A stretch of DNA of 64,000 nt from Rhodosalinus halophilus (GTDB lineage Bacteria > Pseudomonadota > Alphaproteobacteria > Rhodobacterales > Rhodobacteraceae), in the NCBI RefSeq assembly GCF_003298775.1, contig NZ_QNTQ01000004.1, positions 62,001-126,000 of the forward strand. Reading direction: 5' to 3'. Below, piece by piece: positions 9,097 to 17,556 of this stretch (positions within the stretch are counted from its first letter, which is position 1; each line of letters begins with the position of its first letter). The position numbers and the translations under genes are program-made. The notes beneath the pieces are model-generated. The model was not told the origin of the DNA and did not search any database. It saw only the letters and a list, made by a program, of their open reading frames with translations.

Positions 9097-10065
9097 ATGG
9101 AAATCTCGGCAGAACCGCTGATCTACGGCGCCATCTTCGTCGCCGTCCTCGTGCTTGTGGAAGGCATCTACCTCACGATCTTCGGCAAGTCGATCAGCCT
9201 GAACAATCGCGTGAACCGTCGGCTGGAAATGCTCCAGGGCGGCAGTCGCCGCGAGGAGGTCCTCGCCACGCTCCGCAAGGAGATGGACCAGCACATGCGC
9301 TCGCGGTCCATCCCGCTCTATTCGATCCTCGCGGACAAGGCGCAGAAAGCCGCCATCGCCTTCACGCCCAACCAACTCATCATGGTCATGGTGGCGCTAT
9401 CGACGATGGCCTTCTTCGGCCTGTCGGTCGCCACCGAGACCGGGTTCGCCGTCCGCATCGTGACCTCGGTCACGATGGGCGTGGGCGGCGTCTATTTCTG
9501 GGTGAACGGCAAGGCCAAGAAGCGCCTCGCGATGATCGAGGAGCAGCTCCCCGACGCGGTGGAGCTGATGGTGCGGTCGCTCCGCGTCGGGCACCCCTTC
9601 TCGTCGGCCCTGTCGATCGTGTCGAAGGAGATCAAGGATCCGCTCGCGACCGAGTTCGGCGTCATCGCGGACGAGGCGACCTATGGCCGCGACGTGGGCG
9701 AGGCGCTCAAGCACATGGCCGACCGGCTCGACATGCAGGATCTGCGCTTCCTGGCCGTGGCCGTGACCATCCAGCAGCAGTCGGGCGGCAACCTGGCCGA
9801 GATCCTCGCCGGTCTCGCCCGGGTCATCAGGGCCCGCTTCCGTCTGTTCCGCAGGGTCAAGGCGATCACCGCCGAGGCTCAGTGGTCGGGGAAATTCCTG
9901 TCCGGATTTCCGATCGTGGCGCTCATCGGGATCAACATCCTCGATCCGAACTACTACGACGAGGTGATGGACCACCCCTGGTTCGTCCCCGCCTGTTTCG
10001 TCGTCGGCCTGTTCCTCATCGCGAACCTCATCGTGATGCGGGCGCTCGTGAACATCAAGGTCTGA
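9097..10065 (+). CDS. tadB: Tad inner-membrane platform protein TadB
   Basis: 322 residues with an N-terminal helix, a helix pair near residues 95-135 and two helices at the C-terminus (SGFPIVALIGINIL, VPACFVVGLFLIANLIVMRAL). The T2SS-F domain lies between (DAVELMVRSLRVGHPFSSALSIVSKEI, LRFLAVAVTIQQQSGGNLAEIL). With TadC it forms the platform that couples the CpaF ATPase to pilin insertion. It starts 4 bases after cpaF. Confidence 0.93.
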   Translation: MEISAEPLIYGAIFVAVLVLVEGIYLTIFGKSISLNNRVNRRLEMLQGGSRREEVLATLRKEMDQHMRSRSIPLYSILADKAQKAAIAFTPNQLIMVMVALSTMAFFGLSVATETGFAVRIVTSVTMGVGGVYFWVNGKAKKRLAMIEEQLPDAVELMVRSLRVGHPFSSALSIVSKEIKDPLATEFGVIADEATYGRDVGEALKHMADRLDMQDLRFLAVAVTIQQQSGGNLAEILAGLARVIRARFRLFRRVKAITAEAQWSGKFLSGFPIVALIGINILDPNYYDEVMDHPWFVPACFVVGLFLIANLIVMRALVNIKV

Positions 10066-10077
10066 GGAGTCCCGCCG

Positions 10078-11064
10078 ATGGAGATGCTCGCCATTCTCGA
10101 CATGATGCTGACGGACATGCTGGGGCCGATGGGGCCGGCCATCGCCCTCGGTGTCGTGGGCCTGTTCTTCGTGCTTCTCACCCTGCCCTTCCTGCTCAAG
10201 GCGCAGAAGGATCCGCTGGAAAAGCTCAAGGAGGAGACCGCCGGCGGCCGGCCCCGCCGCGCGGACGGCCAGGCCGCCCTGCGCCAGCGCGAGCGCTCCG
10301 AGCGGCTGAAGAAATACGCCAACTTCCTCGAGCCGCAGGACGCCAAGGAAATGTCCGAGATGCGGCTGAAGATGCTTCAGGCGGGCTATCGTTCGCGCGA
10401 GGCGGTGCGCATCTTTCACTTCGCGCAGATGGCGCTGGGCCTTTTGGGGCTCGCCATCGGCCTGACCTACGTCTTTCTGATCGCCGGGCCGGACTCGCTT
10501 TCGGCCCAGCAGCAGGTGGGCTTCATTCTCGGCCCCGGCGCCGCGGGCTATTTCCTTCCCAAGTACTGGATCACCCGCCGCGTCGAGACCCGGAAGGAAG
10601 AGATCACGCTCAGCTTCCCGGATGCGCTCGACATGCTTCTTGTCTGCGTCGAGGCCGGCCAGTCGCTGAACCAGGCGATCATGCGCGTCGCCAAGGAGTT
10701 GCGCGCCTCTGCTCCCTCGCTCGCCGACGAGTTCGAGATCGTGAGCCACGAGATGAAGGCCGGCAAGGACAAGGCCGCCGTGCTCGACGACATGGGCGAG
10801 CGCTGCGGCGTGCAGGACGTGTCGAGCTTCGTCACCGTCCTGATCCAGAGCCAGACCTTCGGCACCTCGATCTCCGACGCGCTCCGGGTCTACGCAGGAG
10901 AGATGCGCGACAAGCGTGTCATGCGTGCCGAGGAGGCCGCCAACAAGCTGCCCACCAAGATGACGCTGACCACGATGATGTTGACGGTGCCGCCCTTGCT
11001 GATCATCCTCGTCGGACCGTCGGCCGTGAGCATCGGCAAGCTCGGTGAATTGGCCGGCAACTGA
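10078..11064 (+). CDS. tadC: Tad inner-membrane platform protein TadC
   Basis: 328 residues, with the T2SS-F domain in the C-terminal half (LSFPDALDMLLVCVEAGQSLNQAIMRVAKEL, FVTVLIQSQTFGTSISDALRVYA). Membrane helices lie near the N-terminus (IALGVVGLFFVLLTLPFLL), at about residues 115-160, and at the end (MLTVPPLLIILVGPS). It partners TadB. GAGGAG sits just before the ATG, and 12 bases separate the two genes. Confidence 0.93.
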   Translation: MEMLAILDMMLTDMLGPMGPAIALGVVGLFFVLLTLPFLLKAQKDPLEKLKEETAGGRPRRADGQAALRQRERSERLKKYANFLEPQDAKEMSEMRLKMLQAGYRSREAVRIFHFAQMALGLLGLAIGLTYVFLIAGPDSLSAQQQVGFILGPGAAGYFLPKYWITRRVETRKEEITLSFPDALDMLLVCVEAGQSLNQAIMRVAKELRASAPSLADEFEIVSHEMKAGKDKAAVLDDMGERCGVQDVSSFVTVLIQSQTFGTSISDALRVYAGEMRDKRVMRAEEAANKLPTKMTLTTMMLTVPPLLIILVGPSAVSIGKLGELAGN

Positions 11065-11102
11065 GGCCTGTCTTAGGACACCGGAGGGAGGGACGAGCGC
11101 GG

Positions 11103-11657
11103 ATGTCACGCGCGCGCCTGGCGATCGTCGCTGCGAGCCTGCTCGCGCTCGCAGGATGTGCCGGGGAGCCCCGACCGGAGGGTCCCTACGCTCCGCCGAT
11201 CGACCCGGCGGGCGAGGCGGTGGACGGTCTCGTCGTCGGCCATCGCCTGATGGAGGCCGGCGAATACGAACTCGCGCTCGAGGCGTTTCAGCGCGCGGCC
11301 GCCCAAGAGGGCCTGACCGCAGAGACCCTGAGCGCTCTGGGCACGGCCAACATCGGCCTCGGGCGGCTCAACCAGGCAGAAGACCTGCTGCGCCGCGCCA
11401 CGGACACCGGCGAGGCCTGGCCCGAGGTCTGGAACAATCTCGGCGTGGTGCTGATGGAACGCGGCAAGACGGCCGAGGCGGCGCAGATCTTCCGCAAGGC
11501 CTATGCGCTCGACAATGGCCAAAGCGACGCAATTCGAGACAATCTTCGCCTTGCTCTCGATAAAATGGAAAAAACCGCGTATGATCGGCGATCAGAACAA
11601 GATTACAAGCTGGTGCGCCGCGGGTCGTCCGAATACCTGATCCGCCGCGTGCCGTGA
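11103..11657 (+). CDS. tadD: TadD-like TPR lipoprotein
   Basis: 184 residues. The signal peptide ends in lipobox LALAGC (Cys 19). TPR units occupy about residues 45-160 (ELALEAFQRAAAQEGL, AWPEVWNNLGVVLMERGKTAEAAQIF). TadD proteins act as pilotins for the Tad secretin, helping it reach and assemble in the outer membrane. A second TPR lipoprotein gene follows directly. Confidence 0.86.
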   Translation: MSRARLAIVAASLLALAGCAGEPRPEGPYAPPIDPAGEAVDGLVVGHRLMEAGEYELALEAFQRAAAQEGLTAETLSALGTANIGLGRLNQAEDLLRRATDTGEAWPEVWNNLGVVLMERGKTAEAAQIFRKAYALDNGQSDAIRDNLRLALDKMEKTAYDRRSEQDYKLVRRGSSEYLIRRVP

Positions 11658-11686
11658 GAGGCAAGAGCAGCAAGGGACGCAGGCAC

Positions 11687-12535
11687 ATGCGCCATCCTGT
11701 ATTCGTGGCCCTCTGCGCGGCCGGCGCCGTCGCGCTTTCGGGCTGCAACGCGATCCGCGGCGGCAACGAGGTCGATCGCGCGCTCGCGGGCATCAACGTC
11801 GTGGACGAAACCAATCTCAACGAGGTGATGCTGACCTCCGCGGACCCCAACGAGGCGGTGAATTACTTCAAGCGCGCGAGCGGCCAGCAGCCTGACCGTA
11901 TCGACCTGATGCGCGGGCTGGCGACCTCGCTGGTTCGCGCGGGCCGCACGACAGAAGCCGTGCCCGCCTGGACGCAGGTCACCAGCCACGAAGAAGCGAC
12001 GGACGCCGACCGGGTCGCGCTGGCCGACGCGCTGATCCGCACGGGCGACTGGGAGCGTGCCGAAGCCACGCTCGACGCGATCCCGCCCACGCACGAGACC
12101 TTCCGCCGTTACAGGCTCGAGGCGATGGTCGCCGACGCCAACGAGGAATGGGAGCGCGCCGACAGCTTCTACGAAACCGCGCTCGGGCTGACCACGCAGC
12201 CCGCGGGCGTGCTCAACAACTGGGGCTTCTCCAAGCTCACCCGGGGCGACTACAGCGAGGCAGAGCGGCTCTTCGGCCAGGCGATCCAGCAGGATCCCGA
12301 CCTCTTCACCGCAAAGAACAACCTGGTCATGGCGCGCGGCGCGCAGGGCAACTACAGCCTGCCGGTGATCCCGCTTTCGCAGGTCGAGCGTGCGCAGCTG
12401 CTGCACACGCTCGGGCTCGCCGCGATCAAGCGCGGCGACGTGGAGACGGGCAAGGGCCTTTTCCGCGACGCGCTCGAGACGCATCCGCAGCACTTCGAAC
12501 CCGCGGCGCGCAGCCTCGCCGCGCTAGAGAGCTGA
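11687..12535 (+). CDS. second TPR lipoprotein of the Tad locus
   Basis: 282 residues from ATG 11687, picked because AAGGGA lies about 9 bases upstream and the lipoprotein signal (VALCAAGAVALSGC, Cys 20) follows at once; a GTG 33 bases earlier would put a basic stretch ahead of it. Several TPR units follow (NEAVNYFKRASGQQPDRIDLMRG, VLNNWGFSKLTRGDYSEAE, LFTAKNNLVMARG). It is related in plan to the upstream TadD protein and probably shares a role in outer-membrane assembly of the pilus machine. Confidence 0.85.
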   Translation: MRHPVFVALCAAGAVALSGCNAIRGGNEVDRALAGINVVDETNLNEVMLTSADPNEAVNYFKRASGQQPDRIDLMRGLATSLVRAGRTTEAVPAWTQVTSHEEATDADRVALADALIRTGDWERAEATLDAIPPTHETFRRYRLEAMVADANEEWERADSFYETALGLTTQPAGVLNNWGFSKLTRGDYSEAERLFGQAIQQDPDLFTAKNNLVMARGAQGNYSLPVIPLSQVERAQLLHTLGLAAIKRGDVETGKGLFRDALETHPQHFEPAARSLAALES

Positions 12536-12543
12536 CAGCCGGA

Positions 12544-13038
12544 ATGGAGATCGCGGCGAACGCGGCGCTCTGGTTCCTGCCGTTCGCGGCGCCGGTGTGC
12601 CTCTATGTGGCCTGGGCCGATCTCACCACCATGAAGATCCCCAACACCGCGAATCTGGCGCTGGCCGCGATCTTCGTGGTGGTCGGTCTCTGGGCGCTTC
12701 CGCTGTCGGAATACCCCTGGCGGCTGGCGCAGCTCGCCGGCGTGCTTGTCGCCGGCATCGTGCTGAATGCGGCCGGCGCGCTCGGCGCGGGCGATGCGAA
12801 GTTCCTCGCTGCCGCCGCGCCCTTCGTCGCGCCGGGGGACGTGGTGACGCTCATGGCGCTGTTCGCCGCCGTGTTGCTGGCGGCCTTCGCCGCGCACCGC
12901 CTCGCGCGCGCGACGCCGCTGCGCGGCCTCGCCCCCGACTGGGCGAGCTGGGAACGCGAGCGCGATTTTCCCATGGGCCTGGCCCTCGGCCCGACGCTGA
13001 TCGCCTACCTCGCGCTCGGCGCGCTGCACGGGGCCTGA
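12544..13038 (+). CDS. cpaA: prepilin peptidase CpaA/TadV (A24 family)
   Basis: 164 residues with about four to five membrane helices. The two catalytic aspartates of A24 aspartyl prepilin peptidases are visible: WADLTTMKIPN (D near 26, with the typical K-I-P-N) and GAGDAK (GxGD, D near 85). It cleaves the leader of the Flp prepilins at the cytoplasmic face of the inner membrane. Here it closes the pilus operon, while in many tad loci it is near the pilin gene. Confidence 0.92.
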   Translation: MEIAANAALWFLPFAAPVCLYVAWADLTTMKIPNTANLALAAIFVVVGLWALPLSEYPWRLAQLAGVLVAGIVLNAAGALGAGDAKFLAAAAPFVAPGDVVTLMALFAAVLLAAFAAHRLARATPLRGLAPDWASWERERDFPMGLALGPTLIAYLALGALHGA

Positions 13039-13143
13039 TCGCGGGGCCGAAATGCCGCGAAATCGCCACACTCCCGCCCCGCCGAAGGTACGGCGCGCGC
13101 GGCAGACTGCGCGCGTGCGCGTCGGCACCGAGGGAGACCCGAA

Positions 13144-14454
13144 ATGAACATGGAAGCGCCCCCCACCGTCACGGCCCCGCCGCCCCCCAAGGGCCTCGAG
13201 GAGATGCAGCTGCCGATCGTGATGATGCGGGACATCCTGCTCAAGACGATGTTCCGCAAGAACCTCGATCTCGTGAGCGACATCGCGCGCGCCGTCTGCC
13301 TGCCGATCAACGTCACGCAGGAACTCGTCGACATCGCGCGCAGCCAGAAGTTTCTCGAGGCGACCGGGACGCTCAGCGCCAATGCCGCGAACGAAATGGG
13401 CTACCAGCTGACCGACGCGGGCAAGGCGCGCGCGCTCGATGCCCTTGCGCAATCCGAGTATTTCGGCGCAATGCCCGTGCCGCTGCAGGTTTACCGCGAA
13501 CAGGTCGAGCGTCAGTCGATCCGCAATATCCAGATCACCCGCGCGCAGCTCGTCAACGCGATGGGTCATCTGGTTCTGCCCGAAGATCTGCTCGATCACC
13601 TCGGCCCGGCGGTGAGCTCGGGCCGGTCGATCCTCATGTATGGCCCCCCGGGCAACGGCAAGAGCTCGATCTCGAACGGGATCCGCGATGCGCTCGGCGA
13701 CAAGATCTACGTCCCCCGCGCCATCGAGTACTCGGGGCAGGTCATCACGGTCTACGACCCGATCGTGCATTCCAAGGCAGAGGAAGAGGTGGACGACCCC
13801 CACTCGCTGCGGCGCCGGCGCACCTTCGACACCCGCTATGTCCGCTGCGAGCGCCCCACCGTCATCACGGGCGGCGAACTGACGCTCTCGATGCTCGATC
13901 TCGTCTACAACCCGACCGCGCGCACCTATCAGGCACCGCTTCAGCTCAAGGCGACGGGCGGCATCTTCATCGTGGACGACCTCGGCCGCCAGAAGGAGCC
14001 GCCGCAGGCGCTTATCAACCGCTGGATCGTGCCGCTGGAGGAATCCAAGGACATCCTCGCGCTGCAGTCCGGCGAGAAATTCGAGGTGCCCTTCGACACG
14101 CTCGTGATCTTCTCGACCAACTTCCACCCCAACGAGATCTTCGACCAGGCGGCGCTGCGCCGAATCTTCTTCAAAATCAAGGTGGACGGCCCGGATCAGG
14201 AGAACTTCCTCAAGATCTTCGCGCTCGTGGCGCGCAAGAAGAAGCTGCCGCTGGACGAGGACTCGCTCATCTATCTGTTGCAGGAAAAGTATCCGACGAT
14301 CGACAACGTCTATGCGAACTACCAGCCGGTGTTCCTGATCGACCAGATCATCTCGATCTGCAACTTCGAGGGCATCCCCTATCAGATGCGCCCCGATCTC
14401 ATCGACCGTGCCTGGGCCAACATGTTCGTCCGAGACGAGGCGATCGTGAAGTGA
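13144..14454 (+). CDS. AAA-family ATPase adjoining the Tad locus
   Basis: 436 residues. A Pro-rich start is followed by an all-alpha region (to about 150) and an AAA ATPase domain with Walker A GPPGNGKSS (167-175) and Walker B GGIFIVDDLGR. LINRWIVPLEESKDIL and LVIFSTNFHPNEI read like sensor 1 and the region after it. It resembles predicted ATPases with chaperone-like function. It follows the prepilin peptidase by 105 bases and could act in pilus assembly or turnover, but no specific role is established from sequence. GAGGGAG precedes the ATG. Confidence 0.85.
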   Translation: MNMEAPPTVTAPPPPKGLEEMQLPIVMMRDILLKTMFRKNLDLVSDIARAVCLPINVTQELVDIARSQKFLEATGTLSANAANEMGYQLTDAGKARALDALAQSEYFGAMPVPLQVYREQVERQSIRNIQITRAQLVNAMGHLVLPEDLLDHLGPAVSSGRSILMYGPPGNGKSSISNGIRDALGDKIYVPRAIEYSGQVITVYDPIVHSKAEEEVDDPHSLRRRRTFDTRYVRCERPTVITGGELTLSMLDLVYNPTARTYQAPLQLKATGGIFIVDDLGRQKEPPQALINRWIVPLEESKDILALQSGEKFEVPFDTLVIFSTNFHPNEIFDQAALRRIFFKIKVDGPDQENFLKIFALVARKKKLPLDEDSLIYLLQEKYPTIDNVYANYQPVFLIDQIISICNFEGIPYQMRPDLIDRAWANMFVRDEAIVK

Positions 14455-14455
14455 C

Positions 14456-15973
14456 CTATTCCGCCGGAGCGGGGGCGGGCGCCTCGGGGCGCGCCCCGAG
14501 CGGCACCTCGCGCATCTGCGTGAAGACGAGAAAGGCGGCAAAGGCCGTCACGGCGCCGGCGGCATAGACCGGGGCGATCGCCTGCGCATAACCGTCGGCG
14601 AGCGCGTCCCGCGCCGCCGGCGCCATCTCCGCCACCGCGCCCGCGCCAAGTGACAGCCTGCCCGCCTCGGGCCCCAGCGCGGCGACGAGCCCCGCGGCGA
14701 AGAGCGCGCCGAGCCCCGCCGTGCCGACTGCGCCGCCGATCATGCGGAACATGTTGACCGAGGCGGTGCCGACGCCGAGCAGCGACACGGGGATCGAGTT
14801 CTGCACCGCGGCGATCCCGATGCTGAGCACCGGCCCGATTCCCAGGCCGACCACGAGCAGATAGACCGCGACACGCCAGAGCGGCGTATCCGCCGAGAGT
14901 GTCGAGAGCAGCAGCATGCCGCCAGTCAGGGCCAGGGTGGAGAGGATCGGCAACAGCCTGTAGCGGCCCGTCCGGCTCATCACCTGCCCCGAGCCCAGCG
15001 AGGCGGAGATCAGTCCCGCCATCATCGCCACCAGGAACAGGCCCGAGCCGGTCGGGCTCACGCCCTGGACGACCTGAAGGTAGATCGGCGTGAAGGTGAT
15101 CGTGCCGAACATGGCGATGCCCACGAGGAGGCCCGCACCATTCACCACCACGAAGTTGCGGTTGCCGAAAAGGCTGAGCGGGAGCACCGGATCCCGCGCG
15201 CGGCGTTCGGCGCGCACGAAGGCCACGACGCCAAGGGCGGCCAGCGCCACGAGCGCCGCCATCCCGCCCGACCGCCAGGGCAGCGTGACCCCGCCGAGGT
15301 TCACGATCAGCACCACCGCCGCGAGCATCGTGGCGAGGGCCGCCGCGCCGGCGTAATCCACCACCTTGCGCGCGCCGGGCGCGGATCGCGGCAGGGCAAC
15401 CGTGAGCACGGCGAAGGCCGCGATTCCCACCGGAAGATTGGCGAAGAAGATCCAGTGCCAGTTCAGCTTGTCCACCAGAAAGCCGCCGATCAGCGGCCCG
15501 ATCACCGTCGAGATGCCGAAGATCCCGGCGACGAGGCCCTGCGCCTTTCCCCGATCGCGGGCGGGCAGGACATCGCCCACGACCGCCATCGAGACCACGA
15601 TCAGCGCGCCCGCGCCCAGCCCCTGCACCGCGCGGGCGGCTGCCACCGCCGTCATGCCCTGCGCCAGCCCGCCGATCACGGAGCCAGTCAGGAACAGCAG
15701 GATTCCCGCCTCGAGAATCCGCTTGCGGCCATAGAGATCGCCAAGCTTGCCGGCGATCGGCGCGGCCACCGTCGAGGCCATGAGATAGGCAGTGATGAGC
15801 CATGTGACGTGCTCGACGCCGTCGAGATCGGCGGCGATCACCGGCATCGCCGTGGAGACGCTGGTCTGCCCGAGAGAGGCGAGGAAGATGACACTGGCCA
15901 CCGCGGCGAGGATCACGCGCACCGGCCGGTCGGCCGTACCGCTCGTATCCCGCTCGTCCTCGGCCCCCGCCAT
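14456..15973 (-). CDS. DHA2-family (14-helix) MFS drug exporter
   Basis: 505 residues from ATG 15973, preferred over an upstream in-frame ATG because GAGGACGGGA lies just before it and the upstream 41 residues look non-hydrophobic and overlap the operator zone. About 14 membrane helices are visible, with the MFS motif A after helix 2 (GKLGDLYGRKRIL) and motif C (GIFGISTVIGPLIGG). EmrB/QacA-type proteins export hydrophobic drugs or metabolites using the proton gradient. It is divergent from a MarR-type gene 140 bases away, the usual arrangement for repressor-controlled efflux. No membrane-fusion partner is adjacent. Confidence 0.9.
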   Translation of the reverse strand: MAGAEDERDTSGTADRPVRVILAAVASVIFLASLGQTSVSTAMPVIAADLDGVEHVTWLITAYLMASTVAAPIAGKLGDLYGRKRILEAGILLFLTGSVIGGLAQGMTAVAAARAVQGLGAGALIVVSMAVVGDVLPARDRGKAQGLVAGIFGISTVIGPLIGGFLVDKLNWHWIFFANLPVGIAAFAVLTVALPRSAPGARKVVDYAGAAALATMLAAVVLIVNLGGVTLPWRSGGMAALVALAALGVVAFVRAERRARDPVLPLSLFGNRNFVVVNGAGLLVGIAMFGTITFTPIYLQVVQGVSPTGSGLFLVAMMAGLISASLGSGQVMSRTGRYRLLPILSTLALTGGMLLLSTLSADTPLWRVAVYLLVVGLGIGPVLSIGIAAVQNSIPVSLLGVGTASVNMFRMIGGAVGTAGLGALFAAGLVAALGPEAGRLSLGAGAVAEMAPAARDALADGYAQAIAPVYAAGAVTAFAAFLVFTQMREVPLGARPEAPAPAPAE

Positions 15974-16050
15974 TCCCGTCCTCGCTGCGTCGTCTCGTCC
16001 GCTGGTCGGACCCGTCCGCGCGACACGGGGGCTTGGCAGCGGTGCATGTC

Positions 16051-16073
16051 GCCTGCATATATGTGCGGCAGGC
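16051..16073. promoter_or_regulatory. candidate MarR operator between exporter and regulator
   Basis: In the 140-base divergent region an inverted repeat GCCTGC (16051-16056) / GCAGGC (16068-16073) encloses an A+T-rich, nearly palindromic centre (GCATATATGTGC at 16055-16066, 10 of 12 positions symmetric). The palindrome ACATGT (16078-16083) lies just beside it. Placement between a MarR gene and its likely target makes this a reasonable operator. Confidence 0.45.
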
Positions 16074-16113
16074 AAATACATGTCAACGTCATGCATTCGT
16101 GATCGGAGGCGCC

Positions 16114-16713
16114 ATGGCCGGACGCGACACGGAGATAGAACGCAAGCTCGCCGAAGCCGGGGTCGCCCCCGAAGTGACCGAGGCCGCGCTGGAAATCGAC
16201 GCCATCCTTCAGGGGCTGCGGCGGCGGATGCGCACGCGCGAGCTGGGCCAGCAGGCGATCCGTGCTCTCGATCTGGACCTCGATCAGGCCGAGCTCGACG
16301 TTCTGGTGGCCGTCTGGGCGCCGGTGAAGGAGTTCGGCGCGGACCCCGGGCAGGAAACCATGGTCTCGACCATCGCCCAGCGCCTCGGCATCGATCCGTC
16401 GCGCGCCAGCCGACTTGTCGGCACGCTGATCGGCAAGGGGCTTCTGCGCCGCGCGGTCAGCCAGCAGGACGCGCGGCGCACGCTGGTCGAGCTCACCGAC
16501 AGCGGACTCGAGCTCATCCGCGCCGTGCGCAGCTACAAGTTCCTTCTTCTGGGCGAGTTCCTGTCCGGCTGGAGCCGGGACGAGATCGCGGCCTTCCTGC
16601 CGCTGCTCGCCCGTTTCTCGACCTGGGTGGAGGATGCCGGCGCGACCCCCTCCTCCCGGCTCGCCGCCGAGATCGAGGCGCTGCGCCGCGGCTTGCACAC
16701 ACCGGCCGACTGA
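16114..16713 (+). CDS. MarR-family transcriptional regulator
   Basis: 199 residues from ATG 16114, with GGAGG at 16105-16109. The core winged-helix region (about 60-150) reads AELDVLVAVWAP, TMVSTIAQRLGIDPSRASRLVGTLIGKGLLRR and DARRTLVELTDSG, the helix-turn-helix and wing of MarR proteins. It probably represses the divergent exporter and itself, with release by a small molecule. An in-frame upstream TTG/ATG extension would run through the putative operator and is not supported. Confidence 0.9.
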   Translation: MAGRDTEIERKLAEAGVAPEVTEAALEIDAILQGLRRRMRTRELGQQAIRALDLDLDQAELDVLVAVWAPVKEFGADPGQETMVSTIAQRLGIDPSRASRLVGTLIGKGLLRRAVSQQDARRTLVELTDSGLELIRAVRSYKFLLLGEFLSGWSRDEIAAFLPLLARFSTWVEDAGATPSSRLAAEIEALRRGLHTPAD

Positions 16714-16743
16714 TCGCTGACCACGGCCCGGCGATGCTGCCGA

Positions 16744-17412
16744 TCACGGGCGCCGTAGCGCCCGAGGCGCGAGAAGGAGCAGCCAGAGCGCGAAGGACAG
16801 CTCGGCCAGCAGGCAGATGGCGTAGGCCGGCGCGAAGCTGTCCGAAAGTCCGGGCGCGAGAATGCGCAAATAGCTGCCGGTCAGATAGACGAGCCCCGCC
16901 GCCCCGATGCCGTAGCCGATCAGCCGCGGTATCCAGCCCGACCGCAGGATCAGCGCCGCCATCATCAGGCAGCTGACCCCGAAGAAGATCAGCGCAAGGT
17001 CGTAGCCGAAGGCGTGCAGGGCCAGCGCCTCGGCCGCGCGGGCGGGATCGCTGGCGGCGGCCGTCAGGGCAGCCTGCTGGTTGAGCAGGTTGGCCCCGAT
17101 CAGAGCGTTCTGGATCAGCCGGAAGACCATCGCCGCGAGCGCGAGCGGAAGGCTGACCGGCCGCAGCAACAGGAAAAGCAGAACGGCGAGCCCCGCGTCC
17201 GCGAGCCCCATGACCGTGTCCGCAGCAAGGCTGAGGCGCACCGCGCCCTCTGCCGCGAGAATGTTGGCCCCCGTGGCGGTGGCATCGCCAGGCACCATGA
17301 GCGCCGCGCGCACCGCCACCTCGCTCCAGATCCCCGCGGCGATGATGATCAGATAGAGCACGCCGGCCAGGCGGGCCTGCGCGCCCGCGGCGGCGTCTTG
17401 CGAAGCTGTCAT
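16744..17412 (-). CDS. DUF4386 family membrane protein
   Basis: 222 residues from ATG 17412 (AGGGAC upstream). About six to seven hydrophobic helices are present, beginning RLAGVLYLIIIAAGIWSEVAVRAALMVPGDATATG, the typical opening of DUF4386 proteins. The family is common in bacteria and has no established function. It is convergent with the MarR gene (30 bases between stops) and starts 144 bases from the divergent helicase. Confidence 0.8.
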   Translation of the reverse strand: MTASQDAAAGAQARLAGVLYLIIIAAGIWSEVAVRAALMVPGDATATGANILAAEGAVRLSLAADTVMGLADAGLAVLLFLLLRPVSLPLALAAMVFRLIQNALIGANLLNQQAALTAAASDPARAAEALALHAFGYDLALIFFGVSCLMMAALILRSGWIPRLIGYGIGAAGLVYLTGSYLRILAPGLSDSFAPAYAICLLAELSFALWLLLLAPRALRRP

Positions 17413-17556
17413 GCGATCTGTCCCTGCTGGATGGAGCGGGCGGGCGATCGGGCCGGCCGCTCCCGGCTGTGTCACGGGGAGTTTGCGCGCGCCTTTCGCG
17501 TCTGTCGAGGCTCGCGGGCCCCTCCCCTCTGGTCGCGCCTCTGCTACATCAGGCGC

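Noticed and set aside
12352-14541. 729-codon minus-strand open frame antisense to the peptidase and AAA genes
   Set aside because: Spans three real genes on the other strand and has no family match that I can see.
15974-16113. N-terminal extensions of the MFS and MarR proteins into the shared region
   Set aside because: Both would cover the palindromic operator zone, and both genes have better ribosome-binding sites at the inner starts.
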